A DNA stretch of 56,879 nucleotides from Pontibacter qinzhouensis (GCF_008017455.1 NZ_VRTY01000032.1:1-56879); one strand, 5' to 3'. Numbered from the stretch's first letter, positions 8,989 through 18,357 are shown. Made by a program: numbers and translations. Notes: generated by a model from the sequence alone, not told the origin.

Positions 8989-9091
8989 TGGCTGAGATTA
9001 ACCACAGACTTACACCGCTAAAATCTTCAGCACAACTCTTACTATAAATATTCTATTAGCATACAATTAGTTTAATTATTACCCAGAAATC

Positions 9092-11953
9092 ATGAAATCT
9101 ATTTCAGTCCGATTCCTATTTGCTATCTTCCTGCTCCTGCCGCTTTTTGCGCTACATGCCCAGGAAACGAAAGTGCAGTACCTGTCCGGCACCGGAAACG
9201 ACAAAACCGTAGACTGGCAGTTTATGGTAACAGAAGGCCGTAAATCAGGAAAGTGGACGAAAATACCGGTGCCCTCTGTCTGGGAGCAGCAGGGCTTCGG
9301 TACGTACAACTACGGCCACGACAAAGACGAGAAGCGCGGCAAAGAGAAAGGCCTGTACAAGTACAGTTTTAAAGTGCCCGCCAACTGGAAGAACAACACG
9401 GTAAATATCGTATTCGAAGGTTCCATGACCGATACGGAAGTGAAGCTGAACGGTCAGTTGGCCGGGCCGGTGCACCAGGGTTCTTTTTATCGGTTTAAGT
9501 ATGATATTACCAACCTTCTTAAGCCCGGAAAAACCAACGTGCTGGAAGTAACCGTAGCCAAGCACTCTGCCAACGAATCGGTAGTGAAAGCGGAGCGCCA
9601 GGGCGATTACTGGATTTTTGGCGGTATTTTCCGGCCTGTGTACCTCGAGGCCTTGCCTGTGCAGCACATCGAACGCACCGCCCTAGATGCCAAACACGAT
9701 GGCAGCTTTGTAGCTGAAGTTAACCTGAAAGGGCTGGCAGGAGCCAATGAAGTGGCAGCCCAGGTTTATACTTTGGATGGCAAGAAAGTAGGCTCTGAAT
9801 TTAAGACAAGTATAAAACAAGGCGAAACCGTAGCCAGACTGCAAACCAACGTGCCATCGCCAAGCCAGTGGACGCCGGAGTTCCCGAATCTTTACCGCGT
9901 TACTTACTCGCTGCTGCAAAACGGCAAGCCAGTGCACACGGTAAGCGAGCGTTTCGGTTTCCGTACTGTCGATTTCCGGGAGCGGGATGGCATTTACGTG
10001 AATGGTACTAAAATCAAATTCAAAGGAGTGAACCGCCACTCTTTCCTGCCAGAGTCGGGCAGAACCACCAACAAGAAAAACAGCATTGAAGATGTGCAGC
10101 TCATTAAAGAGATGAACATGAATGCGGTGCGCATGTCGCATTACCCACCCGATAAACATTTCCTGGAAGTATGCGACTCGCTTGGCTTATTTGTAATAGA
10201 CGAGCTAACCGGCTGGCACGATGCTTACGACACAGAAGTTGGTTCTAAACTGGCCAAAGAAATGGTGATCCGCGATGTAAATCACCCTTCCATCGTAATC
10301 TGGACCAACGGCAACGAAGGCGGTCATAACTTTGACCTCGACCCTGTGATAGATTCTATGGACATACAGAAGCGCCCCGTAGTGCACCCCTGGCAGAACT
10401 TCCGTGGCATAGATACGCAGCACTACACCAACTACAACTACGGCACCGGTTCTTACTTCGAAGGCCGCGATGTGTTCTTCCCGACGGAGTTCCTGCACGG
10501 CCTCTACGATGGTGGGCTTGGTGCCGGACTCTACGATTTCTGGGAGCTGATGTGGCAGAAGCCCTTGTCGGCCGGTGGGTTTTTATGGGTGTTTGCTGAC
10601 GAAGGCCTTGTACGTACCGACAAGAAAGGGCAAATAGATACAGACGGCGACCATGCTCCGGATGGCATCCTGGGGCCGCACAAAGAAAAGGAGGGGAGTT
10701 TCTATGCAATCAAAGAAATATGGTCGCCCATTAAATTTGAGCAGCGCGAAATCACGCCTGCCTTCGATGGCACTTTCCGGGTAGAGAACCGTTACTTCTA
10801 CACCAACCTCGACCAATGCACCTATTCCTATAAACTGGCGCAGCTGCCAGAACCGAACAGCACCCGCAAGGCCGAAACCAAAACAGGCACCTTTAAAGCG
10901 CCTGCCATAGCACCCAGCGACAAAGGCACACTGGCGCTGCAACTCCCCAACGACTGGCAAAATTTTGATGTGCTTTACATCACGGCCACTGACCCGCACC
11001 AGCAAGAGATCTTTACCTGGAGCTGGCCCATTACACGCCCTGCCACCATAGCAGAGCGCATCGTTACAAAAGATGGTACACAAAAAGCAAGTTTCCAGGA
11101 GTCTGGCAACATCGTTACGGTGTCTGCCAATGGCGTTCAGGTAAGCTTCGACAAAACAACCGGCCTGTTACAGCAGGTGAAAAATCCGAAAGGTGTGATT
11201 CCGTTTGCCAACGGACCGATACCTGCCGAAGGCGAATCGGGTTTCCAGAAGCTGAACGTGGCGCAGGAGGGCAATAATGTGGTAATTAAGTACGATATCG
11301 CTGAAAAGAAACAGTTCAAAACCCTGCAATGGACCATGCATCCGTCAGGCTGGCTGCAATTGGACGTGGAGTACCTGACCTACAAAGGTGATGAAAACGA
11401 CCAGTTAGGCGAACATTCCGATTTCCTGGGTATTAACTTCTCTTTCCCTGAAGACCAGGTGAAGGGTGTGCAGTGGCTGGGCAATGGCCCGTACAGAGTC
11501 TGGAAGAACCGCCTGCATGGCAACAAATTCGATATCTGGACGAAGAAATACAACAACACTACTACCGGGCATATTGGCTCTGGTCATACACGATTCGAGT
11601 ATCCGGAGTTTAAGGGTTATCACTCGAACATGTACTGGATGAAACTGCTGACCACGTCGCAGCCTTTTACGGTGGTAACCGATCAGGAAGATATTTTCCT
11701 GCGGTTATTTACGCCAGCCACTACACCCGAGAAAACCTACCACACGGCCCCGCCTTTCCCGAAGGGCGATATTTCCTTTATGCATGGCATTACGCCGATT
11801 GGTACCAAATCGCAGAAGCCTGAGTACCTGGGCAATTCCGGTCGTCAGAATAACTACTTCGACTACTGGAGATCGCGCCCGAAACAAATGACGCTTTACT
11901 TTAACTTCTCCGAAGACCAGGTTAATACGAATCTGGCTACCAGCAAAAAGTAG
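9092..11953 (+). CDS. GH2-family glycoside hydrolase, likely beta-galactosidase
   Basis: This 953-residue secreted enzyme (signal peptide to about residue 23, LLPLFALHAQ) should act in the periplasm. It has the GH2 order: sugar-binding jelly roll (about 40-190), Ig-like domain, TIM barrel with GVNRHSF and NAVRMSHYPP (about 310-355), and a C-terminal beta-sandwich resembling the small-chain domain of large beta-galactosidases. The acid/base is Glu409 in TNGNEGG and the nucleophile is Glu466 in PTEFLHG. Beta-galactosidase is the likeliest activity, but GH2 also includes glucuronidases and arabinosidases. It closes the first degradative block, after the symporter. Confidence 0.9.
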   Translation: MKSISVRFLFAIFLLLPLFALHAQETKVQYLSGTGNDKTVDWQFMVTEGRKSGKWTKIPVPSVWEQQGFGTYNYGHDKDEKRGKEKGLYKYSFKVPANWKNNTVNIVFEGSMTDTEVKLNGQLAGPVHQGSFYRFKYDITNLLKPGKTNVLEVTVAKHSANESVVKAERQGDYWIFGGIFRPVYLEALPVQHIERTALDAKHDGSFVAEVNLKGLAGANEVAAQVYTLDGKKVGSEFKTSIKQGETVARLQTNVPSPSQWTPEFPNLYRVTYSLLQNGKPVHTVSERFGFRTVDFRERDGIYVNGTKIKFKGVNRHSFLPESGRTTNKKNSIEDVQLIKEMNMNAVRMSHYPPDKHFLEVCDSLGLFVIDELTGWHDAYDTEVGSKLAKEMVIRDVNHPSIVIWTNGNEGGHNFDLDPVIDSMDIQKRPVVHPWQNFRGIDTQHYTNYNYGTGSYFEGRDVFFPTEFLHGLYDGGLGAGLYDFWELMWQKPLSAGGFLWVFADEGLVRTDKKGQIDTDGDHAPDGILGPHKEKEGSFYAIKEIWSPIKFEQREITPAFDGTFRVENRYFYTNLDQCTYSYKLAQLPEPNSTRKAETKTGTFKAPAIAPSDKGTLALQLPNDWQNFDVLYITATDPHQQEIFTWSWPITRPATIAERIVTKDGTQKASFQESGNIVTVSANGVQVSFDKTTGLLQQVKNPKGVIPFANGPIPAEGESGFQKLNVAQEGNNVVIKYDIAEKKQFKTLQWTMHPSGWLQLDVEYLTYKGDENDQLGEHSDFLGINFSFPEDQVKGVQWLGNGPYRVWKNRLHGNKFDIWTKKYNNTTTGHIGSGHTRFEYPEFKGYHSNMYWMKLLTTSQPFTVVTDQEDIFLRLFTPATTPEKTYHTAPPFPKGDISFMHGITPIGTKSQKPEYLGNSGRQNNYFDYWRSRPKQMTLYFNFSEDQVNTNLATSKK

Positions 11954-11975
11954 CCGGAGCCAATTCTTGCCCCAA

Positions 11976-12006
11976 AAAGCCCTTGCCACGGTAAGGGCTT
12001 TTTTGC
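11976..12006 (+). terminator. Intrinsic terminator after GH2 gene
   Basis: AAGCCCTT and AAGGGCTT form an 8-bp stem around a short loop and run directly into six T residues. The left arm overlaps the CCCTTG end of repeat R5. Confidence 0.8.
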
Positions 12007-12036
12007 CTTTGGAAGGGTGTTTTGATTAGAATAATT
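11980..12036 (+). repeat. Dispersed 57-bp repeat, copy R5
   Basis: The CCCTTGCC left end is embedded in the GH2 terminator; then come GCCTTTGGAAGG, a divergent TGTTTTGATT segment and GAATAATT. It is one of the more diverged copies. Confidence 0.7.
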
Positions 12037-12319
12037 CATGCCACGGATAGGGCATGCTGGAGGTAAGGTTTGTGTTTGGAGTAGGAAGGAGCCAGCTGGG
12101 ATTTTAGTGTTAGCTGGTAAACTAGGAGCTTAAGAGCTAATTTCTTATCTTATAGCACCATTTTATCTGTTGTGCAGCCTGCAATCTGGTTCTGTGAGGG
12201 AATAGTGCACAAAGAGACACTCTGCAATTTTGGATGGTAATCTATTTAATACTTGGTGCATAGTGCAGATAAGCGTAGGTTTACTACTGTTATCTAGTAG
12301 TTACTTGTAATAAATAATT

Positions 12320-12811
12320 ATGAACTCAGATAGAGATTGGGTAGAAGAATTGATAGGTGTTTGTGAAAAGAATACTTTAGATAAAGTTATCGAATGGCTG
12401 GGGCAAATAATTAGAACCGATACTGACCATAAAAAAGACCCAATATATTTTCTTAAGCCAAATAACCCAAGGATAGAAAGGATAATTGTAAATACACAGA
12501 ATGAACAATTAGACAGAATTGGAATAGAAGGAAATAAGTTCTCACTTACATTTGAGTTTCTTAGCGGACTCACTGACGGATATAAAAGAACTTTCAATAC
12601 TTATGACCCCATATACGACGAGCAGTACATGTTTTATCCTACGAAAAAAGAATTTCCGTTCGTAGCGTTTGATAGTTGGATTCCTGAAGAAGAGCAAAAA
12701 AAGAGTTTAGAAACTATCGCATTTAGAGAAGTGAATTTCTACTTTGGTAAGAATAAAGTTCCATATCATTATAGAGACGGTTGGATTTTAGAAGACCGTC
12801 AAAACATATAA
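12320..12811 (+). CDS. Hypothetical protein in AT-rich island
   Basis: This 163-residue soluble protein was not recognised. It has no signal peptide or membrane segment and starts MNSDRDWVEELIGVCEKNT. It contains acidic and aromatic stretches typical of small immunity-like or cassette-borne proteins, but no named motif. The coding sequence is visibly AT-rich (AAT, AAA, TTT and AGA-type codons) compared with the GC-balanced genes on both sides, which suggests recent transfer. Its stop codon abuts the palindromic spacer at 12812-12899. Confidence 0.6.
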   Translation: MNSDRDWVEELIGVCEKNTLDKVIEWLGQIIRTDTDHKKDPIYFLKPNNPRIERIIVNTQNEQLDRIGIEGNKFSLTFEFLSGLTDGYKRTFNTYDPIYDEQYMFYPTKKEFPFVAFDSWIPEEEQKKSLETIAFREVNFYFGKNKVPYHYRDGWILEDRQNI

Positions 12812-12899
12812 AAATTACAGCAAGTAACCCAGTATATACTTCATGCTTCGGCTAAAGCCTCGCAAGTCGTATATACTAGCACCGTTAGCTGTGATTTTA
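12812..12899 (+). repeat. attC-like imperfect palindrome, site 1
   Basis: The left arm begins AAATTACAGC and contains AGTATATAC; the right arm contains GTATATACT and ends GTTAGCTGTGATTT, so the outer and inner parts pair (about 28 bases per arm) with mismatches, around a loop with TTCGGCTAAAGCC. The left CAGC...TA.CC and right CGTTAGCTG ends recur at site 2, while the centres differ. This is the pattern of integron-type cassette sites, though the canonical GTTRRRY core is not exact. Confidence 0.5.
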
Positions 12900-12910
12900 G
12901 GACGACCGCA

Positions 12911-14479
12911 ATGAACAGAACGACACTGACGAAAATATTATCAAATTCAACTTTTGCCGACACGACAATTCCATACAGGACATTTGTTGACGAAGACAAA
13001 AGACTAATTGCAGTTGCAAACTCATTTTCTACTCAATGGTCAGGTCGAAACATCTCTATTTGGTCAACATCTATACTGCTCTATGACCTTGACACTTTAG
13101 AACTAAAGAATTTCGTTGACAATCTAGACTATCCAGTAAATGACCTTTCATTTCATCCAAAAGAAAAAAACATTGCTCTTGGAATAGGTCGTTATGACGG
13201 TGGTGCTTATTATGAAGGTGAACTTTTACTCTGGAATTATGAAACTAATGAGCTTAATTCCATCCTGGCGGACAACAGAGAAGTTATCAAATGTTCATTC
13301 AGCCCAAACGGAGACAAACTCTCCTTTACCCTAAATCCTACAGACGACCTTGATTGCCCTGACTACACAGACAAACAATACGACCTTGACTTCCCCATTC
13401 TAACTAAAATCAAATTAGACAATTTAAGCCCCGTTTTAGTAAACGACCACATTGACAATTTCAATATCGAAGATTACAATAACAGACTAAGTAATGCCGA
13501 CAGGGTATTGACCGATATTTCAAATCAGAAGAAACAAGTTTACAAAAACCGAAATTTAATTTGGGACATAGTATTTATTAGCAAGAATGAAATTGCATTA
13601 GCAAGAAACAACGCAACCGTTGAAATATGGAACATTGACACAGGAACAGTTAGAGAAATTAAATTGTTTAACAATGGCGACTGTGTTGAACTATTCTTCA
13701 ACTCATCTAACAACTCACTACTCGTAAACCTATGGAGTAGAGATTTTCAATCTGAAAACACGAACGAATTATTTTCTATTGATCTTTCAAATTTAGAATT
13801 TCAAGAAGTAATCAATTGCAGTCATATCATTTCAAAAAGCAAAAACAATTATTTTTTAGCACGGCAAGTTGACCATTCAGAGAAAACGAAAAAGGACTTT
13901 ATTCTTAACCCAAGCTATAAAGTTGTTTTTGAAAAACGCATTGGGCATTATGACTTATTTAATCACTATTTAAGAATTGACAACAGCGAATTGCTTTATT
14001 ATTTAGTAGGCAATCCGAAGGAGCAGTACCAAAATAAAACCTTGTGTTCTATAAATCCAGGGACGTTTGAAATAAAAGAAGTTTGGCAATTAGAAAAACA
14101 ACCTAATCACTTCAATGACTTAAACGGGATTAAAATCAATGATTACATAATAATAAGTGGTAAGGTTTATTCCTCAAACAGAAATCCTTACGACACACAA
14201 GAATTATTCTGTATAGACTTGGTGACCAAAAAAGAAAAATGGTTGAAAACTGTTGGTAGTCAGGTATGTTCATTCGCAATTCTTGACAACAATTCGACAT
14301 TAGTTTTAGCTTTGACTAATGGACAAATTGAGTTAATTGAAAGTGAAAACGGCAAGACAATAGAAGTCATTAACAGAAGCAAAAATCAATCATTTGCAAG
14401 ACCATTATCGCTTGCGACCTTTGACAATAAAATTGCGGTTGGACTAACAAACGGACAAATTGAAATATATGAAAGATAG
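12911..14479 (+). CDS. Beta-propeller (WD40-like) hypothetical protein
   Basis: This 522-residue protein has repeated beta-blade units such as VNDLSFHPKEKNIALGIG, VIKCSFSPNGDKLSFTL, ATVEIWNIDTGTVREI and GQIELIESENGKTIEV near the C-terminus, where GQIEIYER closes the propeller. That indicates a soluble six- or seven-bladed propeller used for protein contacts; no enzyme motif is seen and there is no signal peptide. The gene is AT-rich and lies exactly between two palindromic spacers with shared ends, so it looks like a single mobile gene cassette. Its cellular role is unknown. Confidence 0.7.
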   Translation: MNRTTLTKILSNSTFADTTIPYRTFVDEDKRLIAVANSFSTQWSGRNISIWSTSILLYDLDTLELKNFVDNLDYPVNDLSFHPKEKNIALGIGRYDGGAYYEGELLLWNYETNELNSILADNREVIKCSFSPNGDKLSFTLNPTDDLDCPDYTDKQYDLDFPILTKIKLDNLSPVLVNDHIDNFNIEDYNNRLSNADRVLTDISNQKKQVYKNRNLIWDIVFISKNEIALARNNATVEIWNIDTGTVREIKLFNNGDCVELFFNSSNNSLLVNLWSRDFQSENTNELFSIDLSNLEFQEVINCSHIISKSKNNYFLARQVDHSEKTKKDFILNPSYKVVFEKRIGHYDLFNHYLRIDNSELLYYLVGNPKEQYQNKTLCSINPGTFEIKEVWQLEKQPNHFNDLNGIKINDYIIISGKVYSSNRNPYDTQELFCIDLVTKKEKWLKTVGSQVCSFAILDNNSTLVLALTNGQIELIESENGKTIEVINRSKNQSFARPLSLATFDNKIAVGLTNGQIEIYER

Positions 14480-14493
14480 AAAAACGGCATATA

Positions 14494-14610
14494 ACAGCAG
14501 CTACCCAAAAGTGGCGGTTCAGTGGTTAAATCAAGCTTTGTGCTTCTATCAAAGTTTCTGCTTGGTTGACAGTGAAGTGCTTCGAAACCGCCACCTTCGT
14601 TTAGCTGCAC
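14494..14610 (+). repeat. attC-like imperfect palindrome, site 2
   Basis: CAGCAGCTACCC followed by AGTGGCGGTTC pairs with GAAACCGCCAC followed by CGTTTAGCTGC across about 60 inner bases that also pair in part (AATCAAGC with GCTTGGTT). Its outer ends resemble those of site 1 (12812-12899), in the same orientation. Confidence 0.5.
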
Positions 14611-14707
14611 AAGCACGTTACCCCCTCAATTAGTTTACGCTACTTCCTCTCACCATATGAACCAGTAATACATAATTTTTTCGTGTAAAAAGATACTTAA
14701 TTTCATC

Positions 14708-16018
14708 ATGAAGAAGCTTACTATTTCCTCACTTCCTGTTATTGATGATTTCGAACTGTTTCTGACCTTTCTTAAGGCGAAAACAAAGGTACCTCTTACG
14801 GCTGGTAACAACCACTTAAAGCGAACAGATTTAGCACGCCTGAACCAGGAGATGCATTTCAAGGCTTTCTGGGCCCACGACAAAAGTATGCAGCCCAAAT
14901 ACCCGCTGCTCCACTTTTTTTACCATGTAGTAATTCAAACGGACCTGGCACGCCTGTACCACGAGAAGCAGGCAGCCAGTTTACAGCTAAACCATGCCGT
15001 GCTGGAGCAGTATGAGCAGCTGACACGTAGCGAAAAATATTTTTTCCTGCTCGAAACAGCCTGGTGCCACCTCGATTATGAAGCGATGGAGGGGAGCAGG
15101 TCGTTTCACTATTTTGGGGTTATCATGCACCTGTTCGAACTCTTAAATAAACTGGAGCCAGGGCAGCAGTTACTCATAAAGGATCAGAAAATAGTAATTC
15201 CGGAACAGAAAAACACCAGACCGCTTTGGGTAAGCAACCAACACATGTACTATGTGTTCTGGTTTCTGAATTTATATGATCTGGAACCGGGTGCTGCCTT
15301 CACCACAGCTCCTGATAGTTATACATTTCCGTTCAGCAGCTTCGGGGCGACAGCAACTGGAAAAGAATTGATACCCGTGCTCCTCGAAAAGCGTCCGTTT
15401 GAACTTTGGAATGACCTGAATGGCGACGAGCTTTCCTTTAACTTTGAGCCTGTTTTTTTGTTAGGCGATCAGGAGGAGGAGGGAGATAAGGATGAACAGG
15501 AAGAGGAGCAGCGACCCGAAGAACCATTTCTGGTGGCTTTTAAAGCCTTGGTAGCACCAGGAGAGTTAGAGCAATCGCTTCTGCAGCGCTCCGCAGAAAA
15601 AGAAGCCTCCAAGAACGGTGTTTATCGCATAAAAGTTTCTTTGTCGAAGCAGCTATACCGGACAATACTAATTGGAGCCTCTGCCACCTTCGAGGAACTG
15701 CACCTGGCCATACAGGACGCTTATAATTTCGACAACGATCATCTGTATGCCTTTTTCCTGGATGGGAAACGATGGTCCAGGAATGCCATTAACGACCCTT
15801 ATAGCGAGCAACCACCATACGCCGATGAAGTAACTTTAAGTAAAGCAGGCTTGTACGAAGGCAAGCGCCTGCTCTACCTTTTCGATTTTGGCGATGAGTG
15901 GCAGTTTGCGCTTCAGGTGCTCCTATTAGACACTTCTTTGCCTGAACCAAAAAAAGCGATTGTAGTAGAAGCAAAAGGAGATGCGCCGGAACAATACTGG
16001 TCTGAAGAGGAAGAGTAA
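14708..16018 (+). CDS. pRiA4b ORF-3-like protein (PF07929-type C-terminus)
   Basis: This 436-residue cytoplasmic protein has a C-terminal domain (about 300-425) typical of the plasmid pRiA4b ORF-3 family: YRIKVSLSKQLYRTILI, FEELHLAIQDAYNFDNDHLYAFF and LYLFDFGDEWQFALQVL. The N-terminal 270 residues are unassigned and helix-rich, with an acidic linker (EEEGDKDEQEEEQRPEE, about 258-274). Members are found near mobile elements and in host chromosomes; the biochemical role is not established. Base composition is that of the core genome, unlike the AT-rich island just upstream. The next gene starts 26 bases after the stop, suggesting co-transcription. Confidence 0.75.
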   Translation: MKKLTISSLPVIDDFELFLTFLKAKTKVPLTAGNNHLKRTDLARLNQEMHFKAFWAHDKSMQPKYPLLHFFYHVVIQTDLARLYHEKQAASLQLNHAVLEQYEQLTRSEKYFFLLETAWCHLDYEAMEGSRSFHYFGVIMHLFELLNKLEPGQQLLIKDQKIVIPEQKNTRPLWVSNQHMYYVFWFLNLYDLEPGAAFTTAPDSYTFPFSSFGATATGKELIPVLLEKRPFELWNDLNGDELSFNFEPVFLLGDQEEEGDKDEQEEEQRPEEPFLVAFKALVAPGELEQSLLQRSAEKEASKNGVYRIKVSLSKQLYRTILIGASATFEELHLAIQDAYNFDNDHLYAFFLDGKRWSRNAINDPYSEQPPYADEVTLSKAGLYEGKRLLYLFDFGDEWQFALQVLLLDTSLPEPKKAIVVEAKGDAPEQYWSEEEE

Positions 16019-16044
16019 TTGGAAACTATTATTCATGTAAAGAC

Positions 16045-16455
16045 ATGGCAAAAAAGAAAGCGCCGAAAATGTGGGTATTTACCTCAGCTAAAGCTCCTAA
16101 ACCCACCGTTTCGGAAACTGATAAAAAGCAGGTAGCCGCAATGTGTCAGGCTCTTATAGAAAAAATGAAACCTACCTGGATACAACCGCCTAATCCTGAC
16201 TGGGGGTATGTGCATGATGTGTACGGCAAGTGGTACCGCAGCTATTTCTATTTTTGCGCCACCTACCGCTGCGATAATCCGGCAGCCGTAGTTTCTGAAA
16301 ACGAAACCAAGTTCACACGGCTGGAATATGCCGGGCCAGGTAAATATCATATGGCCTACTTCCGTCATACCGGGCAGTGGTTTACCGTTTTTGAAGATCT
16401 GACCCTGGAGAACTGCCTGGAGGAGGTAGAGCAGAACCAACTGTTCTGGCCTTAA
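16045..16455 (+). CDS. Hypothetical protein, partner of the pRiA4b-like gene
   Basis: This 136-residue protein was not recognised. It starts with a basic stretch (MAKKKAPKMWVF), then a helix, then an aromatic-rich beta region (YGKWYRSYFYFCATYRC, YHMAYFRHTGQWFTVF). It has no signal peptide. The 26-base gap to the preceding gene and shared direction suggest one transcript. Confidence 0.65.
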   Translation: MAKKKAPKMWVFTSAKAPKPTVSETDKKQVAAMCQALIEKMKPTWIQPPNPDWGYVHDVYGKWYRSYFYFCATYRCDNPAAVVSENETKFTRLEYAGPGKYHMAYFRHTGQWFTVFEDLTLENCLEEVEQNQLFWP

Positions 16456-16465
16456 ACTTTGTGGA

Positions 16466-16522
16466 GCCCTTAGCTAAAAATCAGGTAAAATCCTTTTGGA
16501 GGCCGTTTTCATTAGAATAATT
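16466..16522 (+). repeat. Dispersed 57-bp repeat, copy R6
   Basis: CCCTTAGC left end, TCCTTTTGGAGGCC core, GTTTTCATT and GAATAATT right end. It lies between convergent genes, so it cannot be a simple promoter element here, although a TAACTTTA box (16544-16551) follows it at the usual distance and overlaps the end of the esterase gene. Confidence 0.8.
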
Positions 16523-16548
16523 CGGTTCAGGGCCGAAAGCTGCTAACT

Positions 16549-17772
16549 TTATTTCTTCCGCTTCTTACCTTTGGCATAAGAGGCCACCAGTTTTGTTACG
16601 GCTTCGTCGCCCATTACGGCGTGTGCAGGCCTTGGGTGTTGGGCATCAAAAACATGCAGGTCTTCCGGCTGTGCAATTTTTACAAAACTTTCGTCTATTT
16701 CCCCTTCATCGTTTATAATGTTCTCCAGGGCCAGGTTCAGGTGCTTTGCCAGAAAGAAGTAGGCTGCTTTTCGTTTGTTGGGGCCATAGTCGTGGCCCTC
16801 GGTGGGCAGGTGGTGGTTTTCTACGTTTTCGGTTTTGTTGTAGAGGCTGTACACATTTTTGATGTACGGGTATTCTACCTCCGATGTGTTTTTGGTCCAG
16901 TCTTTTCCGTCGGAGATCAGGAGCATAGGGCGAGGTGCGGCCAGTGCGGCAATTTCTACGTTGCTTGTCTGGTGGTCTTTGCTTTTATGAATGGGCATGC
17001 CGCTCTCGCACACGCAGCCGCCAAAATGAAACGCAGACACCATGACCACCGGCACCGATACCGCAATACGTTTGTCGATGGCCGTCAGAACAAAGGTTTG
17101 GGTTCCTCCTCCAGATTCACCGGTTACACCAATCCGCTTTTTATCTACTTCCGGTAGCGAGAGCAGAAAATCTACGGCGCGCTGGCTGTTATGCGTTTGC
17201 AGCTGCAGGGCTAGTGGGTGTTTGTGTGTAGTTTGCTGCGCATCGCCGTTACCAACCATGTCGTAGGCAAACACAACTGCTCCCATACGGGCAAGGGTGG
17301 CGCATCGTTCCTGCACATAGGCACTAAACCTGGGGTCCTTGCCATGGCCATGAGGCGACAGAATAGCGGCATAAGAATCCAATTGCTGGGTAGGGCGGTA
17401 GAGGTTACCGGTTACAAAAAAGCCGGGGAAGCTCTCGAACGCCACATTTTCCACCGTATAGCCATCGTAGGTTTTTTTGCTATGGATGATCGGGTTCAGC
17501 GGTGTGTTCATGGGGAGTTGGTGCAGGCGGGCTCCTTCTACTATGCCCTTCTGGATTCGTTTGGCTCTTTTCTCCCAGCTTTTCCGGTCGCTGTAGGTGC
17601 TGGCAAACTTATCGAGGGCTGCCTTGCCTTCTGCCTCCGTAAAGTAACGACCCTGCGTGAGGAGCGTGGTGTCTACGGCTTGTGCACCTGCTTTTGCACC
17701 AATAATGGCAAGTAGCAGTGCCAGCAGCAGCTTTTTAGATGCCAGAAAATTGATTTTAAAAGTTAAAGGCAT
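16549..17772 (-). CDS. Secreted alpha/beta-hydrolase esterase
   Basis: This 407-residue protein has a signal peptide ([17 protein letters not shown], cleavage near 31) and an alpha/beta-hydrolase fold of the acetyl-xylan-esterase/dienelactone-hydrolase type. The nucleophile is Ser220 in GESGGG, the acid is in LLISDGKDW and the His in PTEGHDYG, so the triad is complete. In a pectin-directed cluster it likely removes acetyl or methyl esters from a polysaccharide or oligosaccharide in the periplasm. It lacks the GCSRxG signature of CE15, so glucuronoyl esterase is less likely. Repeat R7 ends 38 bases before the start in the same orientation. Confidence 0.82.
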   Translation of the reverse strand: MPLTFKINFLASKKLLLALLLAIIGAKAGAQAVDTTLLTQGRYFTEAEGKAALDKFASTYSDRKSWEKRAKRIQKGIVEGARLHQLPMNTPLNPIIHSKKTYDGYTVENVAFESFPGFFVTGNLYRPTQQLDSYAAILSPHGHGKDPRFSAYVQERCATLARMGAVVFAYDMVGNGDAQQTTHKHPLALQLQTHNSQRAVDFLLSLPEVDKKRIGVTGESGGGTQTFVLTAIDKRIAVSVPVVMVSAFHFGGCVCESGMPIHKSKDHQTSNVEIAALAAPRPMLLISDGKDWTKNTSEVEYPYIKNVYSLYNKTENVENHHLPTEGHDYGPNKRKAAYFFLAKHLNLALENIINDEGEIDESFVKIAQPEDLHVFDAQHPRPAHAVMGDEAVTKLVASYAKGKKRKK

Positions 17773-17809
17773 ATCTCTTTTGTTTATGTTTTCTATCGGC
17801 TACAACCGA

Positions 17810-17868
17810 AATTATTCTAATAAAAATGGCCTTCCGAAGAAGAAATAGGTAAAAGTAGCTAAGGGTTT
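17810..17868 (-). repeat. Dispersed 57-bp repeat, copy R7
   Basis: Read on the minus strand: AACCCTTAGC, CTTCGGAAGGCC, ATTTTTATT and GAATAATT. It points toward the esterase gene, and its right flank (GGTTGTAGCCGATAG) resembles that of copy R1. Confidence 0.85.
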
Positions 17869-18072
17869 AAAAACGATTAGGTACTGTAAGTGTGTATTAT
17901 CATATAGACCTACTACTGTTCTATTTATTGTAAAGCACTTACCTCTTTGTCATCCTGAAAGGATCTTGTGGGCGAGATCCATCAGCAATAGCTACTGGCT
18001 TGTTAGTATAAGTTTGCATAGCTGCTGTTTACCTGTTAATCAGGCTGAAGCTATTGCATAGCTGGCTTCTTG

Positions 18073-18100
18073 GTTCTTTTTGTCTTGATACAAAAAGAAC
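18073..18100. repeat. Perfect 11-bp hairpin with A/T tract
   Basis: GTTCTTTTTGT (18073-18083), six bases, then the exact complement (18090-18100), followed by an A-rich stretch. On the minus strand the T-rich side makes it a possible terminator downstream of nothing obvious; it is more likely part of a repetitive block. Confidence 0.5.
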
Positions 18101-18298
18101 AAAAAAATCAAGAAAATAAAAATCGAGGGTCCCTTCCCCCACTCGCTGACCGCTCTTTAAAGAGGGCCCCTTCCCCCGACAGTTTATTTTCATTCCGTGC
18201 ACCTGGCAAAGGTATTCGCTCTGTAGCATTCGTAGAGGAATTAATTCTTAGCCTGTCTTACACCTGGTATTGAGGAGTCAGTACAAATTTAATTTAAT

Positions 18299-18357
18299 AA
18301 ACCCTTAGTAAAGTTCTGGCTAAAATCCTTCTGAAGGCTTTTTCTATTACAATAATT
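18299..18357 (+). repeat. Dispersed 57-bp repeat, copy R8
   Basis: AAACCCTTAG left end, TCCTTCTGAAGGC core, a TTTTTCTATT segment and AATAATT right end. Confidence 0.75.

Larger units (their letters stand above)
8780..9091. other. Intergenic region before GH2 gene
   Basis: This 312-base gap holds the weak hairpin at 8790-8823 and repeat R4 (8931-8988). A 65-codon ORF at 8850-9047 runs through R4 and is not believed. No TAnnTTTG box was found. Confidence 0.5.
11954..12319. other. Left border of the AT-rich island
   Basis: This 366-base gap starts with the GH2 terminator and repeat R5 and then changes to AT-rich sequence without recognisable genes. I looked for a third copy of the palindromic spacer seen at 12812 and 14494 and did not find one here. 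Confidence 0.45.

Noticed and set aside
8850..9047. 65-codon ORF with NENGLPK sequence
   Set aside because: The NENGLPK words are a translation of the dispersed repeat (R4) and recur wherever the repeat is read in that frame, so they are not a conserved peptide.
12812..14610. Insertion sequence in the AT-rich island
   Set aside because: No transposase gene is present, and the palindromes at 12812 and 14494 are direct in orientation rather than terminal inverted repeats.
17657..17848. 63-codon plus-strand ORF ending NENGLPK-like
   Set aside because: It overlaps the esterase gene on the other strand and ends in repeat R7.
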